This document shows positions 9,015 to 17,524 of a stretch of DNA of 63,072 nucleotides, in pieces. Numbering within the stretch: position 1 is the first letter of the stretch; every line of letters starts with the position of its first letter. The translations under genes and the position numbers were made by a program. The stretch lies in contig QHYM01000129.1 in NCBI GenBank assembly GCA_003223295.1, positions 1 to 63,072 of the forward strand, read 5' to 3'. The notes under the pieces were generated by a model. That model had not been told where the DNA came from. It worked only from the letters and a program-made list of their open reading frames with translations, and made no database searches. Source of the DNA: Acidobacteriota bacterium (GTDB lineage Bacteria > Acidobacteriota > Terriglobia > Acidiferrales > UBA7541).

Positions 9015-10004
9015 CTATGCGTAGTAAGAAGCCAGCATGGACCGGCCTCGCACCGGCATGTAGTCGCCGGACTGGCAGATTCGCGATAACTTCCAAACCA
9101 GGGGAGCGTCGAGCCACCCATACATGGCTTCCTGGTGGAGGATTCCCAGCGCTTCATGGCACGACAGCGCCTCCCGGTAAGGGCGGTCGTTAATCAGTGC
9201 GTCAAACACATCCGCAACCTGCAAAATGCGCGCCTTGAGGGGGATTTCCTCGCCGCACAGGCCATCAGGATATCCCGTGCCGTCCAGCCACTCATGATGA
9301 TGGCGAATAATTGGAAGGATGGAACGGAGGGACTTGAGTGGCGCGCAGATTTGCTCTCCGGTGATGGGATGCTGCCGCATGATTTCCCTCTCCTCCGCAT
9401 TCAAGCGTCCCGGCTTGAGCAGGATGCTGTCCGGCACCGCCAGTTTCCCAATGTCATGAAGCAGGCATGCGAGCCGCAATTCCTCCAAATCTTGCTCGGT
9501 TAGGCCCATGCTCTCTCCCAGTTGCAGGGCACAGTCCGCAAGACGGTCGGAATGCCCATCTGTCAAGGAATGTTTCGCTTCGATGCTACGCGCCAGGGAA
9601 AGAACCACGCACTTTGCCTGTTCGTCAATGTAGCTCTTGAGCCGCAGGAGGGATTGGATGCGGTTGAGCCCATCCGACAGCGAGGATGGCATGCCCCAGA
9701 GGTCCGCCGCTCCCGCTTCGCGCCCCTGTTCCACTTCGATCGGGGTCGGCGCGGGGGACACCAGGACCACCGGAGTTAGTTGATTGAGAGGGTCCTGTTT
9801 CAGGCGACGGCAAAGCTCGAAACCACGAACTTGAGGGAGATGATCGTGCAGCAGGACCAGATCAGGCTGCAGCTGAAGGCAAAGTTGCCTGGCGGATTCC
9901 GCGTTTTCTGCTGTGAAGACGTCGTACTTTTGATTTTCCAGGAACGCCTTCCAGTTTTCGCGTTCCGCTGAAGCTACGTCCACAAGCAAGATCGTTGGGT
10001 TCAT
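9015..10004 (-). CDS. Response regulator with HD-GYP phosphodiesterase domain
   Basis: A 329-residue protein with an N-terminal receiver domain (1-120) and a C-terminal HD-GYP domain (about 135-310). The HD pair is at residues 183-184 (LLHDIGK) and the signature HHEWLDGTGYP ends with GYP at 244-246. HD-GYP domains hydrolyse cyclic di-GMP. The receiver keeps the phospho-acceptor Asp (D54, in LLHDHLP), but the second residue of the acidic pair is Val (VDV at 8-10), and the conserved Lys before Pro is Met (GMP at 104-106). Normal phosphorylation is therefore doubtful. The start ATG has a good ribosome site (GTAGGAG). It is divergent from ispH across a 480-base gap. Confidence 0.9.
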   Translation of the reverse strand: MNPTILLVDVASAERENWKAFLENQKYDVFTAENAESARQLCLQLQPDLVLLHDHLPQVRGFELCRRLKQDPLNQLTPVVLVSPAPTPIEVEQGREAGAADLWGMPSSLSDGLNRIQSLLRLKSYIDEQAKCVVLSLARSIEAKHSLTDGHSDRLADCALQLGESMGLTEQDLEELRLACLLHDIGKLAVPDSILLKPGRLNAEEREIMRQHPITGEQICAPLKSLRSILPIIRHHHEWLDGTGYPDGLCGEEIPLKARILQVADVFDALINDRPYREALSCHEALGILHQEAMYGWLDAPLVWKLSRICQSGDYMPVRGRSMLASYYA

Positions 10005-10484
10005 GAGCTCCTACTTCTTACTCATTTGTGATGTCTTGCCAGAGGTTGGACTTGCGACGAACTCCGCCCGCGCCCTGCGCGCAGCGCCGTATGACCTCCG
10101 ATTATTGGGGACTCGGAGACTTGAGGTAGCTAGGCTCTGTTAGGGTGTGCTTTTGAAAGGCCAAAAGTTGATGGCTTGTAAGTGTCAGAGAATTCGTGCG
10201 TTGCGAGGGGGCACGTGAAATGAAGGCGCTTGCAAGGGAGAGTAATTTTCACAGAGTTTGTAAACTTTACTTGAAACGAGGCGCGCTTTCGCCCTTTTTC
10301 GACGCCCCTTCGCTCATTGCTGCGGGAATTGTTAGCAAGATCATAATCTTTTTTCCGGAGTAGCGCACTTCAGTCAACCGTAATGTTCCTCTTGTGCAAT
10401 CAAAACACGCGGAATCGGGATGCTCTCCGGCAAACTGCCAAGGTATGATAGAGTCCTTGGGGTTAAGCTAAAATCAGGGTGACA
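10005..10484. other. Intergenic region between divergent HD-GYP and ispH genes
   Basis: I see no convincing gene in these 480 bases. The stretch 10240-10345 is AT-richer than its surroundings and contains a small palindrome AGTTT-gt-AAACT at 10255-10266. It probably holds the two divergent promoters. One sequence at 10221-10234 (TGAAGGCGCTTGCA) resembles the LacI-type operators described further right, with two mismatches to consensus; I treat this as chance. Confidence 0.4.
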
Positions 10485-11450
10485 ATGCAGAACAAAAACA
10501 ATGGAAAGGTCCTGCTCCGCGTGAGGCCCCGCGGCTTTTGTGCCGGCGTGGTGCGCGCCGTGGATATTGTGGAACTGGCTCTGGAAGCCTACGGCTCGCC
10601 CGTCTATGTGCACCATGAAATCGTTCATAACACCTACGTTGTCGAGCAGTTGCGCCGGCGCGGCGCTATCTTCGTCGAAACCATTGAGGAGGTTCCGCAC
10701 GGCGCGGTGCTTGTTTTTAGCGCCCACGGCGTGCCCCCGACCGTCCGCGACGAAGCCAAAGCGCGGGCCCTTAAAGTCATTGACGCCACCTGCCCCCTGG
10801 TTACCAAGGTTCATCTCGAGGCCCTGAAGTTCGCCCGCGAGAAGCGCACCATTATTCTGATCGGTCACAGAGACCATCAGGAAATTGTCGGCACTTCCGG
10901 CGAAGCTCCAGACCGCACCATGGTGGTCGATTCCGTGGCTGCCGTGGACGCGCTCGAAGTGGAGGATCCGCGAAGGCTCTCCTTCCTGACGCAAACCACT
11001 TTGAGCCTTTACGACACTCAGGAAATCGTGGCCCGGCTGCGCCAGAAATTTCCCGCCATCCAGGGCCCGGCCAGCGACGACATCTGCTACGCCACGCAAA
11101 ACCGGCAGGAAGCCGTCGAACAAGTGGCCAAGGACGTGGACCTCATCCTGGTGGTCGGCTCGCCGAACAGCTCGAACTCCAACCGCCTTGTGGAAGTGGC
11201 GCAGCGCAGCGGAGTCCAGGCAAAACTGATCGATTCGGCCTCTGATATTGATGTGCACTGGCTCGAGGGCGTCGCGCGGGTAGGCCTGACGGCAGGCGCT
11301 TCCGCGCCGGAAGTCCTCGTTGAACAGGTCAGCCAGCGCTTGGCCGATTTCGGCTTTACCGATCAACGCGATTTGGACTTGATCCGCGAGGACGTTCGCT
11401 TCACTTTGCCTCCGGAATTGGCGACCATCGCGCCCGCGCCACGCCGCTAA
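10485..11450 (+). CDS. ispH: 4-hydroxy-3-methylbut-2-enyl diphosphate reductase
   Basis: IspH (LytB) catalyses the last step of the MEP isoprenoid pathway, converting HMBPP to IPP and DMAPP with a [4Fe-4S] cluster. The 321-residue protein has the family's three cluster cysteines in RGFCAGV, DATCPLVTKVH and DDICYATQNRQ. It also has the substrate motifs VHHEIVHN, FSAHGV and VVGSPNSSNSNRL. The ATG at 10485 is preceded by CAGGGTG at good spacing; an in-frame GTG two codons earlier is less likely. Isoprenoid supply is needed for the hopanoids implied by hpnJ and hpnI about 30 kb away, though the genes are not linked in an operon. Confidence 0.96.
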   Translation: MQNKNNGKVLLRVRPRGFCAGVVRAVDIVELALEAYGSPVYVHHEIVHNTYVVEQLRRRGAIFVETIEEVPHGAVLVFSAHGVPPTVRDEAKARALKVIDATCPLVTKVHLEALKFAREKRTIILIGHRDHQEIVGTSGEAPDRTMVVDSVAAVDALEVEDPRRLSFLTQTTLSLYDTQEIVARLRQKFPAIQGPASDDICYATQNRQEAVEQVAKDVDLILVVGSPNSSNSNRLVEVAQRSGVQAKLIDSASDIDVHWLEGVARVGLTAGASAPEVLVEQVSQRLADFGFTDQRDLDLIREDVRFTLPPELATIAPAPRR

Positions 11451-11577
11451 AGAGTTTGTTGTCGGCCGTTCCCGGCAGGGAAACGCCGCGCAGAAGTCGG
11501 ATGGCTCATACGGTGAGCGCGTCCGTTCATCGAGTAACCCGCGCGGCAGCCGGAAAATTCAGGACAAGGAGTCGCAC

Positions 11578-12564
11578 TTGGCGGTCAAAATCGTCCGTCA
11601 ACCGAAGAAGATTGCCTTGATTGGCGCGCCTTCCAGCGCCGCCGCGTTTTCCCTCGGTAGTGAAAAAGCACCCGCCGCCTTGCGTGCCGCGGGACTCGTC
11701 GAGCGCCTTCAGGCCGCCGGTTACGAGGTTATCGATCACGGCGATTGCGCCCCGCGCCTCTTCGCCGATGATGAAGAGCACCGCCGCGCCCGCAATCTTT
11801 CGGAAATCGTCGCCGGCCTCAACGATCTAAAGCTGCGCGCGGAATTGGCGGTGAAGAGTGGAACCTTGGTGCTGGTCCTTGGCGGCGATTGCGCGCAGGT
11901 GATTGGTCTCCTTGCCGCGGCGCGCCGCTACCATCACCACTTGAATCTTCTATGGTTCGATCGCGATGCCGACCTGAATACTCCTGCTTCCACGCCCTCC
12001 GGCCGCATTGACGGCATGGTCGTTGCGCACATTCTTGGCAAGGGCGCGCCCGAACTGGTTCGCTTCTGGGGAGAGCCGCCCCTGGTGCGCGAACCGGACG
12101 TGACGCTCTTTGGCCTCGAAAGGCTCGATCCTCCGGAGCAAGAATTCCTGGCGAAGTCTCCCATGCGGCACAACTATGCACGCGACATTCAATTCAAGGG
12201 TGGCGCCCGCGGGGCTCAGGATGCGCTCTCGCACATGCACGCCGACGCCCACGAGTTTGTCCTTCATTTGGATACCGATGTCATCGCGCAGGAGGATTTC
12301 CCCCCGGTCAACGTTCCCGGGAGCGGCGGATTGCGCTTCGAAGACGTTCGCCTGGCGCTCGTGGAATTTGCCAAACACAAAAATCTCCTGGGGCTCGACG
12401 TCGCTCAGTACAACCCGGACAAAGATCCCGATGGCACTGGTGCAAAGAAACTTGTCGACCTCCTGGAGGAAATTCTGGCCGCCCGCCTGCAAGCCCTGGA
12501 AGCCCCCGCTCCCGAACCTTCCGGCGGCGCCACCGAAGTTTCTTCATCGGGGTCAACCAGCTAA
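11578..12564 (+). CDS. Arginase/ureohydrolase-fold protein with substituted metal ligands
   Basis: A 328-residue ureohydrolase-fold protein. The TTG start is supported by AAGGAG seven bases upstream. The three family metal-site regions are present but changed. GGDHS is GGDCA (102-106, His to Cys at 105). DAHxD is DRDAD (128-132, His to Asp at 130). The last region, LDTDVIAQEDFP, keeps both Asp residues (232, 234). Arginase and agmatinase use both His residues as manganese ligands, so this protein may bind a different metal, hydrolyse another C-N bond, or be inactive. The C-terminal 20 residues are low-complexity (Pro, Ser, Gly). It follows ispH by 127 bases, possibly in one transcript. Confidence 0.82.
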   Translation: MAVKIVRQPKKIALIGAPSSAAAFSLGSEKAPAALRAAGLVERLQAAGYEVIDHGDCAPRLFADDEEHRRARNLSEIVAGLNDLKLRAELAVKSGTLVLVLGGDCAQVIGLLAAARRYHHHLNLLWFDRDADLNTPASTPSGRIDGMVVAHILGKGAPELVRFWGEPPLVREPDVTLFGLERLDPPEQEFLAKSPMRHNYARDIQFKGGARGAQDALSHMHADAHEFVLHLDTDVIAQEDFPPVNVPGSGGLRFEDVRLALVEFAKHKNLLGLDVAQYNPDKDPDGTGAKKLVDLLEEILAARLQALEAPAPEPSGGATEVSSSGSTS

Positions 12565-12648
12565 TCGCATCGTTCCTCTTCCCGAAAACCGGAGCGTCAC
12601 CCCGGAGGTCCGCAACTCTTCTCCTTGCCAGAAACATTTTTTGTGGAA

Positions 12649-13560
12649 TTAGGACGCCGCCTGCGCGCGCTTGCGTGCGTGGCGTGCCAGTCCGAGAAAC
12701 GAAAGATTGAGTCCCGCGGTCAAGGCATAGTGCTCGCTTTCGTTTGCCCCCACATGCTCCCTGATTTCCCGGAGCATGGTGGTCATGAACGATTCCATCG
12801 CTTCCGCATCGTTCTTCGCCGTCTGAAGAATGTTCTCGGTCGTCTCCATCCAGCGGTGCAGCCGTTCGCGAAATTGCGTGATATGCTCGGAGGGATTCTC
12901 CGAAAACCCGAAATGCGTCAGGAACAGCCGTTTGGGCTTGCGCTCGAGGACTGCGGCGAAGGAGGAATCCCAAATCTCCAGGTCAATATCAGGCGGTGGA
13001 GTCGCCGGCATCACGTAGGAATGTCCCTCGATGCGTATGCCTGCGGTGTCGCCCACGAAGGCCACTCGTTCCATATTCTCGAAATAGCTGACGTGGTGCG
13101 AAGCGTGCCCGGGCGTGTAAGCGACCTCGATCTTGCGTGAGCCGAGGGTGAGCATTTCTCCGCCATCAAGGATGCGCAGATTCTCTGCCGGGACCGGCTG
13201 CGCTTCCCCGAAGAGCTGCTGCAAATTATCCGGCCATAGCCGAGCCGCGCTGGCCAGCAGCTTCGATGGATCAATCATGTGCGGCGCGCCGCGTCTGTGA
13301 ACGTAGACCGCGAGCCTGGGATTCTCCCGCACCAGCGCTCCGGTGGCGCCGGCATGGTCCAGGTGAATGTGGGTCAGCAGAATCGCGTCCAGATCGCTCA
13401 CCGAAACGCCGTGCGCGCCAAGTTCCTTCCGCAGCGTGTCCAGCGTCGATCCGGGGCCTGGGTCCACAATCGCGCGGTGGCCATCCGATTCCACCAGGGC
13501 GGTTGCAATCGATCGTGCCCGGCCTGTCCAGTTGTCGTCGAGTGTTGTGATCGTATTCAT
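12649..13560 (-). CDS. MBL-fold metallo-hydrolase
   Basis: A 303-residue metallo-beta-lactamase-fold hydrolase. The metal motif is THIHLDH (HxHxDH), preceded by AIVDPGPGSTLDTL. The later ligands are in YTPGHASHHVSYF (His) and VGDTAG (Asp). The C-terminal helical region (about 210-303) resembles the LACTB2/RNase Z-like group without clear specificity. The frame stays open 77 codons upstream, but that extension is Arg/Ser-rich and overlaps the start of the divergent gene. The ATG at 13560 follows GGCGGA and begins the fold. The substrate is unknown. Confidence 0.88.
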   Translation of the reverse strand: MNTITTLDDNWTGRARSIATALVESDGHRAIVDPGPGSTLDTLRKELGAHGVSVSDLDAILLTHIHLDHAGATGALVRENPRLAVYVHRRGAPHMIDPSKLLASAARLWPDNLQQLFGEAQPVPAENLRILDGGEMLTLGSRKIEVAYTPGHASHHVSYFENMERVAFVGDTAGIRIEGHSYVMPATPPPDIDLEIWDSSFAAVLERKPKRLFLTHFGFSENPSEHITQFRERLHRWMETTENILQTAKNDAEAMESFMTTMLREIREHVGANESEHYALTAGLNLSFLGLARHARKRAQAAS

Positions 13561-13699
13561 CGATTCCGCCGAAGTAGTGTACCGCAGGACCCTCCAATTG
13601 CATTGTCGGCGCCACGTCAGCGCAGATGATTTACTCCGTCGTTCGAATCGGCGATCATGCTTCCTCCCTCGAAAGTAGGGACTCAAGGAGAAGCGCCTT

Positions 13700-15004
13700 A
13701 TGTCCAAGCTCGCCATGGTTGCGGTCACAGTCCTCCTTATGGTTTCTTGCGGCGAATCTCTGTCTGCGCAAGAGCGCGCCGGCGCTCCCACGCTTCAAAC
13801 GGAAGCCGACGAATACACCCAGTACGAACTGCTCGCTCCGGACACCGCAAGTTTCAAGATCTTCTATGAAGTTTCCGCCACCGCGCCGGGCGCTAAAGTC
13901 TTTTTCAATCCCATTCGCAAGGGCAGCATCGCCAGCGACGAAGCCGTTTATGACGCCATGACCGGCGAACCGCTTCACTTCGAAGTGGTGTCCGGCGCGG
14001 AAGCCCGCAAGGATCCGCTGATGGCGGACGCCGATGCCGCGGGAAGCTACATCAGAATCCAGCTCGCGCGCGCGGTCCCCCCGGAAGGGCGCGGCCGTCT
14101 GCTGATCGTGAAAACCTACAAAGACGCGAAAAGCTACTACCGCGATGGCGACGCTATCGTTTTCAATCGGGGCCTCGGCATCAAGCGCAACAGCGTGGTC
14201 TTGCCTCAGGGATATGAACTGATTGGCTGCAGCGTTCCGTCGCAGGTTTTGCCGGAGCCCGATGGACGCATTGCCATCAGCTTTATGAATCCCGGAGCGG
14301 GCGAAGCTCCCCTGATGCTCCGCGCGAAGTTGGGTGCGCAGACCGGCCCCACGGCGGCGCCGCGTCCGTTAACGGGATCACGCAGCTGGGAAGCGCCCTT
14401 CCCCGGAGAGACCGAGCGGCACCGGCTCGCCGAACGCGCACATCAGGATCGCGACATCGTGTACTTCCTGCAGCAGCCGGAAACGCACGCGTTTAGTCTC
14501 TATCACGACTACACCGAGTCGCGGCCGGGCATGGATAAATACCTGAACGTGGTTCGCGAAGGCAGCACCGTTTCCGGTCCATCGGCCTACGTCCTCGATA
14601 CGGGCGAAAAACTGGCCACCCAGCTGATGACCGGCGCTGAACTTTCCGCCGCGAAAATCGAAGCGGACGAACCGGTGAAACCAGCAACGCAAATTGTCGT
14701 GATTTCTTTTCCACCGGTGAAAAAGGGCCAGTCGCTGCGCCTGCGGATTTCCGAGACTTATGCGGCTCCCGCAAGTTACCGGTTGGAAGGCGAGGAACTG
14801 GTTTTCGATCGCAGTTTGGGCCGGCCGCGTAACGCGGTCGTGCTCCCTGCCGGCTGGTATTTGACCGCCAGCGCCATCCCCGCCACGGTCACGCAACTTC
14901 CCGATGGCCGCGTCCGCCTGGACTTTTGGAATGGCCGTCCGGATTCCGTGGACGTCCTGATCAAAGCCAAACGGCGCAACGCTCCCTCCGGCAAGCCACT
15001 TTAG
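13700..15004 (+). CDS. Secreted protein of unknown function with internal duplication
   Basis: A 434-residue exported protein with a signal peptide (MSKLAMVAVTVLLMVSC, likely cut near SAQ at 22-24; the Cys at 17 makes a lipoprotein possible). I do not recognise the family. Residues about 40-210 and 255-424 are repeats of one another. The clearest paired blocks are FNRGLGIKRNSVVLPQGYEL (155-174) with FDRSLGRPRNAVVLPAGWYL (369-388), and EPDGRIAISF with LPDGRVRLDF. Each repeat also contains a D/TGE sequence (AMTGEPL, LDTGEKL). The two halves therefore form a tandem beta-rich domain pair, probably acting outside the cytoplasm. The start is the only Met before the signal peptide. The gene lies divergent to the MBL hydrolase. 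Confidence 0.7.
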   Translation: MSKLAMVAVTVLLMVSCGESLSAQERAGAPTLQTEADEYTQYELLAPDTASFKIFYEVSATAPGAKVFFNPIRKGSIASDEAVYDAMTGEPLHFEVVSGAEARKDPLMADADAAGSYIRIQLARAVPPEGRGRLLIVKTYKDAKSYYRDGDAIVFNRGLGIKRNSVVLPQGYELIGCSVPSQVLPEPDGRIAISFMNPGAGEAPLMLRAKLGAQTGPTAAPRPLTGSRSWEAPFPGETERHRLAERAHQDRDIVYFLQQPETHAFSLYHDYTESRPGMDKYLNVVREGSTVSGPSAYVLDTGEKLATQLMTGAELSAAKIEADEPVKPATQIVVISFPPVKKGQSLRLRISETYAAPASYRLEGEELVFDRSLGRPRNAVVLPAGWYLTASAIPATVTQLPDGRVRLDFWNGRPDSVDVLIKAKRRNAPSGKPL

Positions 15005-15087
15005 ACTTCCAAGGACTCTCGCGCTGAGCTCGTGGTTTGATCCTCAGTTTATGACTTTATGTTCATACGAAATTGTTTGCATAAAAT

Positions 15088-15105
15088 GGTTATTCTGGAA
15101 TAACC
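15088..15105. promoter_or_regulatory. 18-bp palindrome, operator candidate
   Basis: GGTTATTC-tg-GAATAACC has two perfect 8-base arms separated by two bases. It lies in the AT-rich promoter-like region upstream of the OmpA-family gene, overlapping where a -10 element would be expected relative to the TTGCAT at 15077-15082. The form is that of a dimeric regulator site; the regulator is unknown. Confidence 0.4.
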
Positions 15106-15206
15106 TGTTGCCCGGTGTGCCCTGTCAATTCTTGAGTTTTCTCCCATGTCAACGGGAGATACGTGTGCAAAAGCGCCTATGGGGTTGGAGTTGACGGGTG
15201 GAAAAA

Positions 15207-15241
15207 GCTGCATCGGTCCAAGAGTGTCCGCCCGATGTAGC
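15207..15241 (+). other. Hairpin in 5' leader of the OmpA-family gene
   Basis: GCTGCATCGG (15207-15216) pairs with CCGATGTAGC (15232-15241) over 10 bases with one G-U pair, around a 15-base loop. It lies 62 bases before the start codon, well short of the ribosome site. It has no T-run, so it is not a terminator. It may stabilise the mRNA or be a regulated leader structure. Confidence 0.35.
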
Positions 15242-15303
15242 GCCGGTTCCAAGGCGGGCACGCGAATCAAACGGGATCCCAGAATAGCTTTGAGGAGGAG
15301 CAG

Positions 15304-17265
15304 ATGCGCAATTGGTGTCTAGCAGCAGCATTGGGCGTTTTTCTGGCGTCGCCTCTCTGCGCGCAAGAAAAAGCCGCCGGATTCCCTGACAATTCCTCTT
15401 GCGGTACCACCACCGCCGCAGAGAAAGCCTCCGGGGGAGCGAGCAACGCCGTGGCGAGCGGTAAGCGTGTTTTCTCCGGAAACATCTTCGCGCTTCCCGC
15501 GGCTCCTCGCCCAAAGCCATTCCCCAAGCCTCAGGCGGCCAAGTCTCAGGCTACCGCGAATGACACGCGTGCTCCCGGACAACTTGTGCCGCGCTACGAA
15601 ACTGCCGCAATGTATGACTACGTTGACTTCCGTCCGGGCAGTCCTTTTACAGATTTTAACAACCATGGTGCCAGCGGCTCCTTCACTTATAACGCCTCGC
15701 GGGCACTTGGCCTGACGATGGAGCTGGGGGGATACCGCTTCAAGGATCGGAACCTTAATGGAATCCCCGTTAACGGATCGATCGTCAGTTATTTGTTTGG
15801 TCCACGCCTGAATTGGCGCAAGTTTGATTACTTTGTTCCGTTTGCCGAGTTCCTCCTGGGTGGGGCGCATGGCAACGCCTCTGTGGTTGGCGTCGGGTCC
15901 CAGAACAGCTTTACCGTAGCCGTGGGCGGCGGCGTCGATATGGTTCTCAGGAAGAACCTTGCTTGGCGTGTCGCACAACTGGATTACTTTATGACTAACT
16001 TCTCCGGCCCCGCCCTCGGTGGCAATGCCCGCCAGGACAATTTTCGTGCGGGCACGGGGCTGGTGGTCCGCTTTGGAATTCCTAATCCGCCTCCTCCTCC
16101 GAATCATCCTCCTGCGGCGGCTTGCTCCGTAAACCCCGCTTCAGTGTACGCGGGCTCGGGAGACGCAGTGGCAGTCCACGTCAACGCCAGCGACCCCGAC
16201 AACGATCCGCTCACCTACAGCTATTCAGCCACGGGGGGCGCGGTCGAAGGCACTGGCGCGGATGCGCGCTGGAACCATAGCGGCGCGGGCGCCGGCTCCT
16301 ACACGGTTAACGTGAAAGTCGATGACGGAAAGGGCGGCACGGCCTCTTGCAGCGCGGACATCAAAGTGGAAGAGAAGCCGAACCGTCCTCCGACGGCCAG
16401 CCTCTCGGTCGAGCACACCCCGATCCTTCCGGGCGAACACAGCGGAATCACCTGCAACGGGAACGACCCGGACAACGATCCGTTGACCTATAGCTACACC
16501 GCCACGGGCGGCGCGGTCTCCGGCACCGGCTCGAACGCGCAATATGATTCCACCGGCCTCCAGCCCGGCCATTACACCGTGAAGTGCACCGTCAATGACG
16601 GCCGCGGTGGCACCGCCGACGCATCCGGAAATGTCGAGGTCAAGGAGCCTCCCCAGATTAAGCAGCTCGAAGCCCAGCTGGCTTTGCACAGCATCTACTT
16701 CCCGACGGCCCAGCCCACCGAGGCCAAGCCCACGGGCGGTTTGCTGGCCAGCCAGGCGGCCACGCTTGACGCCCTGGCCAGCGATTACCAGCAGTATTTG
16801 AAGTACCGCCCGGCGGCTCATCTGATTCTGGAAGGGCACGCCGACTCTCGCGGAGCCAAGGACTACAACACGAAGCTATCCGAACGCCGCGTTGAACGCG
16901 CCAGAAGTTATCTCGTCGAGAAAGGCGTCCCTGCTGATCACCTCGAGGTCAAAGCTTTCGGCTTCGAGAAGAACATGACCTCCGACGAAGTCAAGAAGCT
17001 CCTCGACGAGGATCCAGACTTGGCTCCGGCGGAAAAGCAGAAGCTCATTAAGAATCTCGTGACCGTCCGCATGGCCAACAATCGCCGCGTGGATGTGACT
17101 CTCAGCACTACCGGAGAACAGTCCGTTCGCCGCTTCCCGTTTAGCGCCAAGGATGCTTTGACTCTTCTCAGCAGAGGCGGCGCGGAGAAAGGCACCGCCA
17201 AGGCGCCTGCGCCCAAAGCTGCAGCGCCCAAGACAGCGGCACCCAAGAAACCGGCTACGCCGTAG
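15304..17265 (+). CDS. OmpA-family outer-membrane protein with two PKD-like domains
   Basis: A 653-residue protein. It has a signal peptide (1-21, ending LCAQ), a Pro/Ala linker, and an N-terminal OmpA-like eight-stranded barrel (about 95-260, with MYDYVDFRPG and SFTVAVGGGVDMVL). Two tandem PKD/Ig-like domains follow (about 275-450), sharing DPDNDPLTYSY and GTG-N/D-A-Q/R motifs. Then comes a peptidoglycan-binding OmpA C domain (about 480-610, with LEGHADSRGAKDYN and LSERRVERARSYL) and an Ala/Lys/Pro-rich tail. It probably anchors the outer membrane to peptidoglycan, with the PKD domains as a periplasmic spacer. The ribosome site GAGGAGGAG directly precedes the ATG. Two intrinsic terminators follow the gene. 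Confidence 0.9.
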   Translation: MRNWCLAAALGVFLASPLCAQEKAAGFPDNSSCGTTTAAEKASGGASNAVASGKRVFSGNIFALPAAPRPKPFPKPQAAKSQATANDTRAPGQLVPRYETAAMYDYVDFRPGSPFTDFNNHGASGSFTYNASRALGLTMELGGYRFKDRNLNGIPVNGSIVSYLFGPRLNWRKFDYFVPFAEFLLGGAHGNASVVGVGSQNSFTVAVGGGVDMVLRKNLAWRVAQLDYFMTNFSGPALGGNARQDNFRAGTGLVVRFGIPNPPPPPNHPPAAACSVNPASVYAGSGDAVAVHVNASDPDNDPLTYSYSATGGAVEGTGADARWNHSGAGAGSYTVNVKVDDGKGGTASCSADIKVEEKPNRPPTASLSVEHTPILPGEHSGITCNGNDPDNDPLTYSYTATGGAVSGTGSNAQYDSTGLQPGHYTVKCTVNDGRGGTADASGNVEVKEPPQIKQLEAQLALHSIYFPTAQPTEAKPTGGLLASQAATLDALASDYQQYLKYRPAAHLILEGHADSRGAKDYNTKLSERRVERARSYLVEKGVPADHLEVKAFGFEKNMTSDEVKKLLDEDPDLAPAEKQKLIKNLVTVRMANNRRVDVTLSTTGEQSVRRFPFSAKDALTLLSRGGAEKGTAKAPAPKAAAPKTAAPKKPATP

Positions 17266-17334
17266 CAGAGGCAAAAATCAGCTGCCGTCGGCCCGCTTTC
17301 GTGGGTTGCGGGTGCCTCAGATTCAATAAGACAC

Positions 17335-17380
17335 GGCCAACGGGTTCTTTGAGAGGTTTCAAAGGGCCCGTTGGCCTTTT
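17335..17380 (+). terminator. Rho-independent terminator after the OmpA-family gene
   Basis: GGCCAACGGG (17335-17344) pairs perfectly with CCCGTTGGCC (17367-17376), with an additional inner CTTTGA/TCAAAG stem. TTTT follows at 17377-17380. The orientation fits the plus-strand OmpA-family gene ending at 17265. Confidence 0.85.
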
Positions 17381-17417
17381 CCGACCTCCCAAACGCGCGA
17401 GCCTTGCAAGTCCAGTC

Positions 17418-17444
17418 GGGCCGCGCTCACGCGCGGCCCTTTTT
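17418..17444 (+). terminator. Second Rho-independent terminator
   Basis: GGGCCGCGC (17418-17426) pairs perfectly with GCGCGGCCC (17431-17439) around a 4-base loop, followed by TTTTT at 17440-17444. With the previous hairpin it makes a tandem terminator that shields the convergent selenoprotein operon from readthrough. Confidence 0.85.
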
Positions 17445-17524
17445 CTGAAACGCACGCCACTTTGCTCAAAGCGGGTCAGTTAGTTAGCTGTCCAGCGTTA
17501 TCCATACCCGGCTGTGTTTGGCAC

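Larger units (their letters stand above)
15005..15303. other. Leader region upstream of the OmpA-family gene
   Basis: This is 299 bases without a gene. The first part (about 15045-15105) is AT-rich and probably carries the promoter; it contains a perfect 18-base palindrome. A strong hairpin follows about 65 bases before the start codon. Both are listed separately. I recognise no known riboswitch class. Confidence 0.4.

Noticed and set aside
10221-10234. TGAAGGCGCTTGCA resembling the LacI-type operator
   Set aside because: Two mismatches, no promoter of the araA type next to it, and no functional link to ispH.
10374-11366. 330-residue minus-strand frame
   Set aside because: Antisense shadow of ispH, which has all catalytic motifs on the other strand.
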